Part shown: piece after piece, positions 1 through 12,609 of the stretch
Position numbering within the stretch: the stretch's first letter is position 1
How the letters are laid out: each line of letters opens with the position of its first letter
NCBI GenBank assembly: GCA_035578155.1
Contig: JAPWDM010000001.1
Span: 3,342,672 to 3,406,671 of the forward strand
Length of the DNA stretch: 64,000 nucleotides
Origin: Brachynemurus nebulosus
Lineage: Eukaryota; Arthropoda; Insecta; Neuroptera; Myrmeleontidae
Reading direction: 5' to 3'
Notes under the pieces: generated by a model
Database searches by the model: none
What the model saw: only the letters and a program-made list of their open reading frames with translations
What the model was told of the DNA's origin: nothing
Position numbers and translations under genes: made by a program

Positions 1-374
1 ATGTCGGTGTTCAATTTGTTTGATATTATAATTACACCTGCTATAGACTTATTCTTCGATGTGTTCGTGTATGCATAATATGTATGTTTATTTAAGATTA
101 TCTTAAGTTTTGTATTGACAGTGAAAAATACTTTTAGAATATTTAAAAAAAAAATTAGTAAATTAATATACTTTAAGGCTTAAGGTTATGTTATATGTAT
201 TATATAAATTACAATAAAACATGCAGGTTTGATTAAATGTCTCTTAAAGGCTAGTAAACAAATTAATTTCTTCGGCTATGATAATATTTTCAAGATGCAG
301 ATATTGTATTTTTTTAAAATTGGTATTTTTACTAAACTTCATTAATCTAAAGCAATGATAAAGCATGTTATTAA

Positions 375-1347
375 CCCTAGAACGACAAACTTATTTTTTC
401 TACTCTTAAACTACAAACCGGGGTATATATTTATCCCACGGGATTTTTGGTCGTAAAATCGTTGCCAGCACAGCAGTAATTTCACCTATAAGTACACGAA
501 TTTTTTCGTTTTTTCATGCTGAAGAGCAAATTCAATTTAATCAAAGTTTAGTCGGTGAAAAATCGATTTAAATATAGCTAAAAGTGTTCAAAAATGGTCA
601 AACTGTCATTTAAATAACAAAAATTCATCAATATTTTTCTAATGAACCGATTTTCAAATTTGAGACGTGATTTTAAAGAGGACATAAAAGACTTCAAGAA
701 AAAAAATCACATCATGATGTTTTGCCAAAAATGTCTATTTATTTGGGTTTTTAAAAATTAAAAAAAATGGGAATTTGATATGTGGAAAAATCACATAAAA
801 ATACATGAAATATTGGTTTTTAAGAATATATTTCGGTTTCTGTCATACAAAATGTAAAAAAAAGAGAATTTAACTTATCCAAAGGCGCTACAATCGCTGC
901 AATGTAGTATTCTATGATTCTCACAGGTTGTCATCATCTGCCAAAAAAACGCAACGCGTATCAATTTTTTTGCTATTTCCAGTGTATGGATACTTAAAGT
1001 ATGAGAATCATCACCGAAAATTATATATTTAATGTTTTACGGCAAAATAAGGTTATTATAAGTGAATCAAAATTATTTTAGCAAGAAAAATAAAAATAAC
1101 TTACCTAAACAAAACACTAGTGACGTAAACTACAAACCGGGGTAGATATCAACCCCACACTATCTTCACGTCTTCACTCTGTCACAGTAGAAAAGAAACT
1201 AAAGGGTCTCGCGACCTCACCCTACTGTTAAAACCTTGAACTAAATTATGGTATAGGTGTCCAGTCGATAATGTCACTGACTAATTTAAAAACGTAGTTT
1301 AAAGTTGTTTACCCGCTAGATATCTAGCCCGGTTTGTCGTTCTAGGG
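375..1347. mobile_element. TTAA-target (piggyBac-like) non-autonomous element
   Basis: A 973 bp element lies between two TTAA target copies (371-374 and 1348-1351). Its ends are perfect 16 bp inverted repeats, CCCTAGAACGACAAAC. A TTAA target and ends starting with CCC are typical of piggyBac. The motif ACAAACCGGGGTA occurs at 413 and 1132, and a related form at the right end in reverse (about 1319-1340), so part of the terminal sequence is reiterated inside. No transposase remnant is visible, so it would need a transposase supplied from elsewhere. The element at 60116-61036 shares the first eight terminal bases. Confidence 0.85.
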
Positions 1348-1351
1348 TTAA

Positions 1352-2640
1352 TATCAATAAAACCAAGGGCGTCACCAAGGGGTGATATGGGAGGCCAGTC
1401 CTCCCGTTTAGGACTGAGAGGTTCGAAAAAATTGCAGAAAATATGACATTTCTGATGACGCTAAGTAAAATATTTTTTTAATATCTTTAATACGAGACAT
1501 TTTATCGACATTCTACATTTGTTAACAAAATGGATTTAAAAAAAAAATTTTTAGATAATAAGTAATTATGGCTGCTCAAGTGTCCGTTATTTGGGAACTT
1601 GTGGAGTGACACGCTCCAATAAGACTATCTGAGTAATGCCATAAGAGAAACAGCATTGTTGCGAAGTTGAAAGTTGAATAAATGCCACTTTTTTTCGTTT
1701 TAATCGTTGACCTTATATAAATGGAGTGAAACGAAATTTAATGATGAAGAATACGGGGTATAGGTTTTCCAAAAACTTTTCCATCCCTTCTAATCTGTAA
1801 CGTACTCTATAACGTATCTAAAACGCTGCACAATGAAAAATTTTTGTTTGGATGTATACTTGGTCCGATTTGGCTCTTAACGACCCTGTTTGTAGGGTAG
1901 GATGTCTAATGTAAAATAATTCTGAAGATCAAGCGGCACTACAGCTTTAATATGCATCCTCCAGGTTAATTATTATAAATATGTAAATTTGATCAACTAG
2001 ACTGTTTAAATGATGCAGAGACTTAATTAAAATGGAAATTATCAAAAGTCTGAAACGAATATCATTTTAATTTATAAAGGATTCAAAATGTATATGTACA
2101 GAAACCGAGACACATAATTTTTTTTTTTACTGAGGTTTTACTCCTTATATAGTTATTTTGCAAATAACCTGTTCTTTTAGCCTTAACGAAAACTAATATA
2201 TTTTATACGTATACGTAGATTATTATCTATGTATTCAAACTCAATTAATTAAAATGTAAAATATTACTAATTACTTGAAACTAATCGATTTCGGGTTTAT
2301 TTATAATATTTTTTTTCTTTCTAAGATGGTACCTCTTTTTAAATTATGACTATGCAATTACATAGATAGATTTTTGACATTTTACTACAAAATAAATTGG
2401 TAATAATTAACATAAATTAGTTTATTTATTTATTTTTCTACTACTAAATCGATTGTATATGTATGCATTTAATTTCAATTTAAATACATGCTCTTACAAT
2501 TAATTAGTTTGATTTTGATATGTCTTTGAAGAAGATACAAAATATGTGGATTATATTGAAAGGCATGTTATATTTTAAATCAGTGTTTCTTAAAGTGCGG
2601 TAGGTGTACTCAAAGTATAGTACATATTTGTGTAATGCAA
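1352..2640. other. AT-rich spacer, no gene seen
   Basis: Unique-looking AT-rich sequence without a supportable gene. A short GC-rich inverted repeat (GGGAGG...CCTCCC) sits near 1389-1405. At 2581 the sequence CAGTGTTTCTTAAAGTGCGG resembles a hAT left end, but no matching right end was found. Confidence 0.5.
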
Positions 2641-2945
2641 GTTTGCCAACTTTTCAATTTTCGACGACCGAACATCAATTAACGTTTCAACTTTTCAATT
2701 CCCCGGTTTGATTCAAATTTCCCGTGACTTTGAAACACTAACAACGCTAAAGTATTTCCTAAAATATACTACTGACGATTAAAAAAAAAAAAAAAAAAAA
2801 AAAAAACAAAAAAACAAAAATTAATGTTTCCCGAAGCTTCACGGCCGGACATTTGCTGTTCGGCCAGACATGTAGAGCCTGACCGGGACAAATCACGTCA
2901 TAATCGGACTGACAGGTCGAAAACAGGACGGTTGGCAATCCCGGC
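2641..2945. repeat. Possible small MITE with internal poly-A
   Basis: The left edge (TTTGCCAAC...TTTTCGAC) and the right edge (GTCGAAAACAGGACGGTTGGCAA) form an imperfect inverted repeat around 300 bp. The interior holds a 26-base A tract (2781-2806) and a GC-rich segment (CACGGCCGGACATTTGCTG...). No clear target duplication was found, so this is a weak call. It could equally be a truncated retroposon. Confidence 0.35.
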
Positions 2946-3625
2946 GTAATGGCGGAAAAGTTTGTTTGACAATTATTAGGTTTTAATACCTCTGTTGTTT
3001 AGCAATATTAAATGAGAGTGGATTATTCATTTTCGATTTTAACAGTAAGTGTGAATTCAATATTGTGGGAAATATTTGGTGATAGAAATGTTAAAATTAA
3101 GTGAACAAAAATGTTTTTTTGAACAGCAGGGCAGAAAATTTCTTTGGGAAATGGATTCGCGAGTTTTTTTATTAAAATTCAAAAGTTATAGATGTCATAC
3201 TTATTTGGTGGCATTTAGTTAAAAATTGCCTGAATTACGCTATAAACCAGTGGTTTGAAAAAAAGGTGTATAAAGTTTGAAAACATATCTGTATTTATTA
3301 TTAGGTCAAACGTCAAGTATTTTTTAATTGAAAAAATTCCCACCTAAGTTTTCTTTTCATCAAATTGTTAATTTAGGTGTTGTTAATAGATTATGAAGTT
3401 TTTCCCCTCCAACGAGCATCGCGTATCCGTCTTTGAGGAGGGACAAGAGATGAAATACCAATTTATTAGGGCTTATAAAATTGTCTACAAAAAAGATTTT
3501 ATACCTATTTTCCATCAGTTTAATATTTCTTCAACAGATGACCTTATAAAATTAAGTCTAACGGCTTTAAAATTTTAGAAATGTGTAATCCTTCTCGATC
3601 TGGCCCTCTCACCTCTTAAACTCTG
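2946..3625. other. AT-rich spacer with one short unexplained ORF
   Basis: No gene is supported. An ATG-started reading frame at 3393-3578 (61 codons) has a more mixed amino-acid composition than the repeat ORFs, but it has no recognisable motif, splice context or family resemblance. Confidence 0.4.
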
Positions 3626-5592
3626 GTTTAGACTACGACACAAATTGCGACACAAATGTCAAACAAATATTTCTTTACTGTTAACACTTTAACAGAATTT
3701 TTGTGTCTGGATAGTGTCTTACTAGTCTAAGCATATTAGGAATGTTAAGGGAAAGTTTAGTCACAGTCCTAATAATCTTCATTCTTTATGTTTTCTGGGT
3801 CGCTAAACACGAATTTGAGGTTTGCTGACAGATATTTTGCCCGGAACATTCATTATTTTGCGAAAAAAGTCAAATTTTTGTTAATTTTTTAGGTTTTTAA
3901 CCTTAATCTTGGTAAATATGTATTTTCTCGAAAAAGTTGTTCTGTACAAAATTGAAGTAGACAAAATTTTCTACAAATATTGTCCATAACAATTCTTTCT
4001 ACGACCAACCGCTACGCCGCTAGAGCGCACTAAAAAACGGGCAGAATTTTTAAAAATAAAAATAAAAAAAATCGATGGTATTTTTAGCAGAAAAAACTAG
4101 CAGAAAAAAATCGAAACGTCAAGACCATACGTTAAAAATATTCTTTGAGAATAATAAAACGATATTTAAACTGCCGAACAGTTAGCACATAATAGAGAAT
4201 AGGCTAACTGATCTACCAACATCGGGTTTCGTTTATACTATGTACGTACTCACAACCTATTAAATGATCCATATTCATCTAATAATTTTGTTCCAAAATA
4301 AAACGGAAAAGTTACAAAACTGCCAAGACTTAGCGTTTTGAAATCCACATCGATACTTCATCCAATTAATAAACTAATATAAAAGAAAAATTTAGAGAAT
4401 TTTTCGCACCTTAAATATTGGAAAATAAATGATAAAATATAAAAATTGCTAAATTTTGTATCGCGCATACATCAGTTATCGTAAATTAGAACCAAAATTT
4501 CGGAAAAACATTGTCTCGATTAATAGTAACAGCCAACGAAAATTTGAACCAGATCCTATGCGTGGTTTTCTGGCCAAAAAAATTGACGGCAAAAAAAATT
4601 TTTTTGAAAGAAGCGCCTATAAAACATGATTTGAAGTCAAATTTCGGGAAAAAGGCTAGCCATGTATTTTCTGCTAGCATGGCGTATTGTTGCTTATTAT
4701 GTTGATAATAACCAGTAAAAATTTTAACCAGATCCTATGCGTGGTTTTCTGGCAACTGACGGCAAAAAGAATTTTTTGTTGAAAAAAGCGCCTATAATAC
4801 ATCATTTGAAGACAAATTTCGGGAAAACGGCTAGCCGTGTATTTCCCGCTGGCATGGTATTTTGTTGCTCATTAGATTAACAATAACCAGCGAAAATTTC
4901 AACCAGATCCTATGCGTGGTTTTCTGGCAACTGACGGCACAAAAATTTTTTTGATAAAAGCCAATGACAGAAAATTTTATTTTTAAAAATTCTGCCCGTC
5001 GTAGAAAGAATTGTTATGTACAAAATTAGTAGGAAATTTTGTCTACTTTAGTTTTGTAAAGAACAACTTTTTCGAGAAAATGCTTGCTTACCAAGATTAA
5101 GGTCAAAAACCTAAGAAATTAACAAAAATTTGACTTTTTTCCCAAAATAATTAATGTTTCGTGCAAAATATCTGTCAGTAAACCTCAAATTCGTGTTCAG
5201 CGACGCAGAAAACATAAAGAATAAAGATTATTAGGACTGTGACTAAACTTTCCGCTAACTAGCTTTTTGTTTCATAAATTAACTAGCCTATACATAAATG
5301 TACGGAATTCGTGTCCGAGCTATTCATACGCAAAAAAATTTTGAAGAACGGAATAGCTAGTGCTCGATTACCATGAATCTATCTCTCTTCTGTGAGTGTT
5401 TAGAAACGTGCCGAATTTGTTTGAAAATTTATTAGCCACAAGAGACACTTGGACACAACGTGTTCACACAGCCACTGATTCGACACTAATTATGGTGTTC
5501 GCAATAAATGTCACAATTAGAGACACTCGTATGCACACATAGACACTCGGTGTATACACCGACTGTACGGTGTATTGTGTCGTAGTCTAAAC
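3626..5592. mobile_element. ~2 kb element with long inverted arms and tandem core
   Basis: The outer ends are inverted copies of GTTTAGACTACGACACAA (3626 and 5592). Inside, a long imperfect inverted repeat pairs 3750-4062 with 4972-5253; it includes the shared blocks AAAGTTTAGTCACAGTCCTAA and ACGGGCAGAATTTTTAAAAAT. The core holds about 2.3 direct repeats of 175-179 bp, starting at 4547, 4726 and 4901 with AACCAGATCCTATGCGTGG. This is foldback-like. TTAAA-like sequence lies outside both ends but no exact target duplication was fixed, so the superfamily is open. Confidence 0.7.
4547..4965. repeat. Tandem repeat, 175-179 bp period
   Basis: Two full copies and one partial copy of a unit that begins AACCAGATCCTATGCGTGG and contains GGCTAGCC(A/G)TGTATTT. 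It lies between the inverted arms of the surrounding element. Short reading frames on both strands here (4486-4705) are shadows of the repeat. Confidence 0.8.
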
Positions 5593-5738
5593 GTACCCTT
5601 AAATCACCGTGCAAGATTAGCTTAAAAAATTCGATTAGGCATGGCCTCTTATGTCCAACTGTAATTTAGATTTTTCGAAGTCTTTAATTTGTAAAAAAGC
5701 AGAAGTATTCATTTGGTCATGTTTGGTTGTTGATAATA

Positions 5739-6436
5739 TCTATATATATAATAAAATTGTAACGAGACCATTTCTGTACATGAAATATTTTTTGAAAATT
5801 GTACTGGTATTGTAAATAGTTATCGATGTAGATACCAAAACAGCGATTTTTAGAATTTTTGTCTGTCTGTCTGTCTGTCTGTTTACGCATCACGCAAGAA
5901 TTATTGGACGGATTTTAATGAAATTTGGTGTAGTGATAATTCATTACCTGGGTCAACATCTAAAATACTTTTTACTCCGGGAAAATTTCTTATCACCACG
6001 GGAAAATGGAAAAACCATTTTGAGGATGTGCACACATTAGGCAAAAACTATTGGACGGATTTTAATAAAATTTTGTGTGGCGATAACTTATTACCTAGGG
6101 CAACATTTAAGATACCTTTTACTCCGGGAAAATGCCTCATTCTCATGGGAAAATAGAAAAACCATTTTGTGCATGTGCACGTATTACGCAAAAACTATTG
6201 CACGGATTTTGATGAAATTTGGTGTGGTGATAACCTATTACTTGGGTCAACATTTAAGGTACTTTTTACTCCGGAAAAATTCCTCATTGCCACGGGAAAA
6301 TAGAAAAACCATTTTGTGCATGCATTACACAAAAATTATTATTCTTTGCAAGTTCTGTATAATTATTACACTTACATATACTTCTCATTGAGTTTATAAC
6401 AATGCTTTGCGCGGACGACGTCGCGGGTACGGCTAG
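5739..6436 (+). mobile_element. Non-autonomous Helitron with tandem core
   Basis: The element starts TCTATATATATAATAA directly after an A and ends CGGCTAG directly before a T, as expected for a Helitron placed between A and T. A GC-rich segment that can form a short CGCG stem (6409-6426) lies just before the CTAG end. The interior has a (TCTG)n run (5861-5882) and three diverged ~145 bp repeats, each carrying a variant of TTGGACGGATTTTAATGAAA (near 5893, 6040 and 6188). There is no Rep/helicase coding. This arrangement is common in insect Helitrons. Confidence 0.75.
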
Positions 6437-6625
6437 TTGTTAATAAGTAAACATAAGGAAAATATATCAGGCAGACGTTTAGAGATGCTAAAATTTTTGA
6501 ACAATCTTCAAAATTTTTCAAAATTTTTTAAACCTTTTCGAACAAATTTTCAAATGTTAACCAATTAATGGGGCTAATTAACCAATTGTGACAAATTTGA
6601 CATCTATTCTACTACTTTTCCTTAA

Positions 6626-7486
6626 GGTACTATCACAGTGTGACGGGCCGAAAAATAATCAATTTTAGCAAATTTTTTTGGGATGGATAGGATGGGGGAA
6701 TTGGGAAGAATTTTTTTTTTTACCATTAATACCACTATTTAACAATACAAAAATTTTTTTATTCATTTTTATTTATTTTTTATAATTACATATTATAATT
6801 TTTTGAGAAAAAGTGTCTTTAAAAAAGGGCGGCTATTGGTGCCCACGATTGCGACTGCAGTTTTGATCCGAAAAAAAAATCAAATAAATTATCAATCTGT
6901 AGGTAAGCCGCTATGTTCCTATGGAGGTTTTCCTTTTTTTCTGAAATTTGAAAAAATGGCGGCGGTTTGAATAAAAATTACAAAATTTAGGCCTTTTTTA
7001 ACAGTTTTCCGTATGAAAAAATAGGAAGATTTAAAAAAAAAAACTCCCATAGGTACATGATGAATGCAATAAAGAAAATTCTGTCAAAATTTCAAACTTA
7101 TAGCTTGGAAACTTTCCCTCTAAGAGTAGGTACCGTTTTTAAAAAGAGCATTTCGAGATATACCCGTTTAAAGTTTGTCTCAAAATTGTTTCAAATCATT
7201 GTTTTAACAAAAATGTGATACTATGATGATAACAATTTATCTTATACCTTCACTGGTTGCGGAAAGACTGAATGTAAAGTGGTATAACATCCCGCCAGAA
7301 GGCGCCAATCGATCCACAGAGTTTTGTATTTAGACTAAATCCATCGTGGTCGTAGTGATAGTAATATGTAATTGGAATTTCAATTTGAAATTTTAAGAGA
7401 ACATGCATAGCTGTGGCTGTATGTACTTTAAGATAAGACCAAAAGAAATTAATTTTTTTTTCAGAATTCTACACTGTGATGGCACC
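6626..7486. mobile_element. TTAA-target MITE, GGTRCYATCACAGTGT ends
   Basis: An 861 bp element between TTAA at 6622-6625 and TTAA at 7487-7490. The ends are imperfect inverted repeats, GGTACTATCACAGTGT and GGTGCCATCACAGTGT. The left part (GGATGGATAGGATGGGGGAA near 6671, and the CCGCTATGTTCCTATGG block near 6910) is shared with the element at 10417-13164. No transposase is visible. Assignment to piggyBac rests on the TTAA target only. Confidence 0.75.
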
Positions 7487-7490
7487 TTAA

Positions 7491-8513
7491 TAATTAGTTT
7501 TTTAGAAGAAGTGCTGGCATCATAGAGCCTAGAACTTTCTCCTTTGAGCGATTACGAAGTTGTTAAAACAGAAACTTATGAATTAATAAACACAATATAA
7601 CCTGCGTATATATGAAATTACTTAATATTGATAGTAAAAGCGGTATTTAAACACCAAAATTTTGTATTATCGGTGAACTGAATTTGTCTCATGACTTAGA
7701 TATTTAAAAAAAAATTAGATATTTAAATGAGGATTAATTACCTACATTCAAAAGGCCGTTTCTAATGGTTTTTAACTACAATTATTGTTATAGTAGACTT
7801 TAATTTAAATATAATTTATTAGAGCGATTAATCGTTGACAAGTTTTACATTTAATTTAAAATTTCGAGAGATATATTACTGGTGTACTTTCAAAATGAAC
7901 CACCTGATATGCCGATTGATAATAATTAATTTGTTCATTAAATTAATTATTGCTTTCAATAACTAATAATATTGTATAATAATTTTTTTTTGAAATGGAA
8001 AAAAGGAGGACAATTTTGTTTGTTTCATATGTATTAGAAAGAGACGAACGAATTACTTAAATGAAAATTATCGAGCCAGAGGCTGCGATACAAAACCTTG
8101 CTTGATAGGATATTCGTATATAGTCTGTGTATTTTGTAGGGTATTTATATTCATGGTAAACCCGTAGCAAATTTTGACAAATCTTAACCGAATTATTTGT
8201 TATTTTATTACATTAATAAGTAGGCATTAGGTATGAAAGGTTCCTGATAGAGATTCATAGTAAAATTCTGTAAGATTTTAAAAAATTAATGGTCTGCCTC
8301 AATTTACCTTTACCTATGGTCCCGACACACTTGTGCAAAGTTGTGCATTTTACTCACCTTATAGAACATTTTTTCAATTTTTTTTTTTTTTTTTTTAATT
8401 TAAAAATTTTTAAGTGAAAATTTTTTATGGCTACCTTATGAAGCATGGTTTCATGTTATAGCCTCGGTTTATCATTTTATGTATTTGGTTAACTGGTATG
8501 TTTTACTTATTAG

Positions 8514-8515
<2 letters not shown>
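7491..8515. other. AT-rich spacer
   Basis: No gene or clear repeat boundary is visible. A poly-T run sits near 8377-8396. Confidence 0.5.

Positions 8516-8579
<64 letters not shown>
8516..8579. repeat. (TA)n microsatellite
   Basis: About 32 uninterrupted TA units. Confidence 0.95.
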
Positions 8580-8582
<3 letters not shown>

Positions 8583-9033
8583 CGTAATATCGCAATATAA
8601 GTCGAATTAAAATTAAAAAAAAACAACTTTTGATCTATGGAAATCAAATATTGCCACAACAAATTAGAGAATTATTTATTTTTTATTACTCATGCGGGAG
8701 AAGTACTAACTTGGCGCACACATTTCTGTACGTAAAATAGCTGTTTGCCCACTGTACTCTTCCCACATACTTTTTTGAGGGTAGAAAGTAACTTTCCACA
8801 CAAATTGACAATAAAACACGCAAAATTTAATCAAAACACGCAAAGCCGCCTCTTGATTTTTCATTTAATAAATATTTCATAATTGTTTCTATAGAAACCA
8901 CCAACAAAATAATTTAAACAAAATTTAATTCAGAAAAAAAAGACGAACACTTAAAAATATTATTTTAAAAAGTAATAAAAATATCAAAAATAGTAATAAT
9001 AATAGAAAAAAGTATGTGAAATTCGTAATAAAA

Positions 9034-9167
9034 AATAGTATGTGCAACTCGTGCGGGATTGTCGACTGCCCATTCAAGCGAATGGCCGCACGAACGTAGT
9101 GAGTGCGCTCAACTTCGCTTTCGTGGGCAATCGACAATTTCCCGCACTTATTGCACAATATACTATT
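9034..9167. repeat. GC-rich hairpin
   Basis: The left arm 9034-9071 (AATAGTATGTGCAACTCGTG... to ...TCGACTGCCC) pairs imperfectly with the right arm 9125-9167 (GGGCAATCGACAATTTCCCG...). The 53-base loop is much richer in GC than its surroundings and contains CGCACGAACGTAGTGAGTGC. A related ATGCGGGA block occurs near 8693. It may be the end or core of a foldback element whose outer limits I cannot place. The short reading frames here come from the hairpin. Confidence 0.6.
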
Positions 9168-10412
9168 TTGGGTCAGTTTCAACTAAAATAAATTTTTTCA
9201 AATTTTGTCAACTGGTATGTGTGTTAACCCATAAAAGACCACAGTATCACACGTAATATTGTAGGAAAGTCAACTTTTAGGGTAGTTTTCTTAATTACAA
9301 GAATCTGAATATAGAAAATAACAATGGATCACTTTCTTTGACCCTTTTCCTTTCTTCCTATATAAGAATCATATTAAAAAGCTTCCGGCTGGTTTCATAA
9401 GTATTTAAAAAAGGGTCTATAGCGCGCAGTGTCGCGGTTACCACAAATTTTTGAGTTAATTTTAAATTATGTTAAGTTTTAATTTAGAAAAGCCTTGATG
9501 AAATATTAGTAAAATATGGTGTAAAATCGTTCTCATTTTTCATAAAACCGTAAAGACAATTTACCGTTGTTTGGTAAACGCAATTTTACTGTCAATATTT
9601 TAATCATTTTTATTATATTTATTATTTTTAGTTTTCCTGAATATTTTTAAGATAACTTTTAAATTCAACCGAATGTACTTAATTTATAACTTTTTTGAAT
9701 GATCTTGTTTTGTGTAATTAATCTTTTGTCTATATTTTTCTAGTTGATAACTAGAAATTTATTTTGAAAATGATGTGATTTTACATCGAAAAATAAAACG
9801 TTTTTATTCGTGAATTGGCCAGTTTGTGTTAGTCATATTAGTTTAGTACTTTACATTTTTTTGACGAAATTTAGAGGGTTTCTTGCTTGCTAAATCTATT
9901 ATTCTTTTTGCTGTTGCTATGAATAATTATACTTGAATGGTTCCCATTTACAGGTAATATTTGTCTGGATGATTTCCGTGTAATAATTATGACGCGATGC
10001 GAGATAAACATCAAAGATATTATAATCATGTTCAATACGAAACCCGTGTACACTTGAATAAAAAAATCCACTGATCAAAAATAAGTAAGAGCCTAATATC
10101 AATCCATCACCTACGTTCACAGTGGGATGTCAAAATTCAACTCGGTTGATCATATCAAATACAACATACTTCTAAAAATTCGTGACTACCATACGAACGG
10201 TACAGATCTAAGGAGGTTATGAATAAAAAAAAAAAATATGAAATCCAGAAGAAACAATATTTTATTTTTTTTATTATGTACAAAAGATTATGATAAATAT
10301 TAATATGTGTGTGTATGATTACGAAATAAAATACCTATACAGATCATAAATACATGCAGAGAGTATGTATGGAAATTTTGGGCGGTATTTTACGTAAAGT
10401 GGGTACAATGAT
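9168..10412. other. AT-rich spacer
   Basis: Nothing beyond AT-rich sequence is supportable. The two overlapping minus-strand reading frames near 9871-10120 show no recognisable protein features. Confidence 0.5.
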
Positions 10413-10698
10413 TTAAGTTACTATCCCAGTGTGATCGGCTGAAAAATAGTCAATTTTCACAATTTTTTTTCGGATGGATAGGATGGGGGAATGTGGATGA
10501 ATTTTTTTTTACGATTAATACCATTATCTAACAATACAAAAATATTTTTTTTAATTATTGCAATTTTTTGAAAATAGTGTCTTTAAAAAAGAGCGAAATT
10601 TGGTTCCCACGATTGAAGCCGCAGTTTTTATCTAAAAAAAAAAAAAAAACGCCGCGAGCAGCGGGGCCCCATCACGGTAGTCGAATTTTCCCCTTCAT

Positions 10699-11395
10699 CT
10701 TCGGTATTGAATGTTTACAAGCGAAATGTGATTGAAAGTCTACAACCGAATTGTCATTTTGTTGGTTTCAAAACTGGTCATGAGTGTTCGGCTGATCGAG
10801 GCTTTAAAAAAAGGTTTTAAGTATTTAAGGGCTGTATCTCAGTAAATTTCAATTTTGTGCCGAAAACAGGTAGCAGAACAAAAACCAACACAATTCGTAC
10901 GAGGGCATTCCTGCCCATGTTTATCCGCTAATTGCCTTTATGTTTTAGTTTTAAATATTAAAAAAGGACCTTAAATAGTAAACTGGAAGGCCTTTATAAA
11001 GATATTTTTTCTTTCATAAAAATAAAAAATAAAAAAAATAAAAAATAAAAAATTATTTCTTCGGTATTGAGTGTCTACAAGCGAAATATAATTGAAAGTC
11101 CACAAGCGATTTGTAATTTTGGTGGTTTCAAAACTGATAATGAGTGTCCGGTTGATCGGGGCTTTATAAAAAGATTTTAAGTTTTTAAGGGCTGAATCTC
11201 AGTAAATTTCAATTTTATGCCGATAGAAGTTAACAGGGAAAAAGCCAACACAATTCGTACGAGGGCATTTCTATCCATGCTTATCCGCCAATTGCCTTTG
11301 TGTTTTACTTTTAAATATTAAAAAAGGAACTTAAATAGTAAACTGGCAGGCTTTTATGAAGATATTTTTTCTTTCCAAAAAAATCCAAAATTTCT
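10699..11395 (+). repeat. Two 360 bp direct repeats
   Basis: Units start at 10699 and 11059 with CTTCGGTATTGA and stay similar through ACACAATTCGTACGAGGGCA and TAAATAGTAAACTGG. They are separated by an A/T-rich simple stretch (11025-11055). No coding is apparent. The divergence between the copies suggests an old duplication. Confidence 0.8.
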
Positions 11396-11619
11396 ATTTT
11401 ATAAATAATAAAAATCCAAAATTCCTAAATAATAATTAAATAAATAAATAAACAGTGACTTTAATAACATTTGCAAATTACTTAATATGTATGTATTTCA
11501 TTTGTTAAAAAATTGTATTCACTTTTTTTTAAATTTTTTAAAATTACTATTCGCCTACTTGTATTTAGAATAAACATAATGCTTTTAAAACACATTTAAC
11601 AATAGCATTCAATTCCGAT

Positions 11620-12519
11620 GTAAAAATGGGAGAAGTGGGGGGAAAAGTGATGCGGACTCCCTACAAGGTACTAGCTGGATACTAACTGAATACACGTACA
11701 AAATTTCAGCCCTCTAGGTTTCCTTATGGAGTCTCTAGACGTGTTAGAAAACAAGCAAAAAAATTAAGGAAATATTGGCGTAAAAATCGTGGGGGTAAGG
11801 GTTAAAAGTTGAAACCTCCAAAAAACAGTGTCTGGCTATTAGCTTAACCTGTACACCAAATTTCAGCCCTCTAGGTTTATTTGGGGAGATTTTGACCCGA
11901 ACGAAACTGTTAAAAAACAAGAAAAATCATGTTCTTTTGGGTATAAAAATGGTGGGGGTAGGGGTTAAAAGTCGAGACCTCCAAAAGGCACCCCCTTGAT
12001 ACTAACTCAATCCGAATACAAAATTTCAGCCCTCTAGGTTTATTCGGGTGACCTGTGCGAGTGGTACAAACTTCGAAAACGTCGAAAATGCATGAAATTG
12101 TAGCTTAAAAATGAGGGGGGTGGGGGTAAAATATTAAAACCTCCAAAAAGCACAACCTAGGTACGAACTTTATCAACACACCAAATTTCAACCCTCTACG
12201 TTAATTCTGGGGGGCTGGGGGCCTGTTAGATCCAGCGAAAATCGTTTTTCCCCCCTCTACTCCGACCATATCATCCTAGGAAGCTGAATTTTGGATATGT
12301 TGTAGATAATTGACCGAAACATTATTTAAAACCGGTTTGGAAAAGTTTTATTGCTTTTCCGCCCCCCACCACCCCCTTAAAGGTCGGGTCCGAAAAAAAA
12401 TTTGCCCAAAATTTGACCCCACTTTGATAGTATTGTTGTGCATCGGAATAAGCCCCACTTACCAAATTTCATCTCTTAACTTCCATAGGGGGGCCCTACA
12501 CATATTAAAAGGTTGCGGG

Positions 12520-12520
<1 letters not shown>
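11620..12520. repeat. Degenerate ~160 bp tandem array
   Basis: The core AAATTTCAGCCCTCTAGGTT recurs at 11701, 11858 and 12021, with degenerate forms at 12183 and 12474. The spacing is 157-163 bp and then 291 bp. Between cores are G-rich runs such as GGTGGGGGTAGGGGTTAAAA and the block RACCTCCAAAA. The part at 12186-12520 is repeated in reverse at about 51744-52080. An open frame at 12310-12630 begins at TTG rather than ATG and runs into the TA tract, so I do not treat it as a gene. Confidence 0.75.

Positions 12521-12522
<2 letters not shown>

Positions 12523-12607
<85 letters not shown>
12523..12607. repeat. (TA)n microsatellite
   Basis: About 42 TA units directly abutting the last unit of the tandem array. 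Confidence 0.95.

Positions 12608-12609
<2 letters not shown>

Noticed and set aside
2581..2620. hAT left terminus CAGTGTTTCTTAAAGTGCGG
   Set aside because: No matching inverted right end or 8 bp duplication found downstream, so it is not called as an element.
3393..3578. Short ATG-started frame as a possible exon
   Set aside because: Sixty-one codons with no family resemblance and no supporting splice or codon-use evidence in AT-rich DNA.
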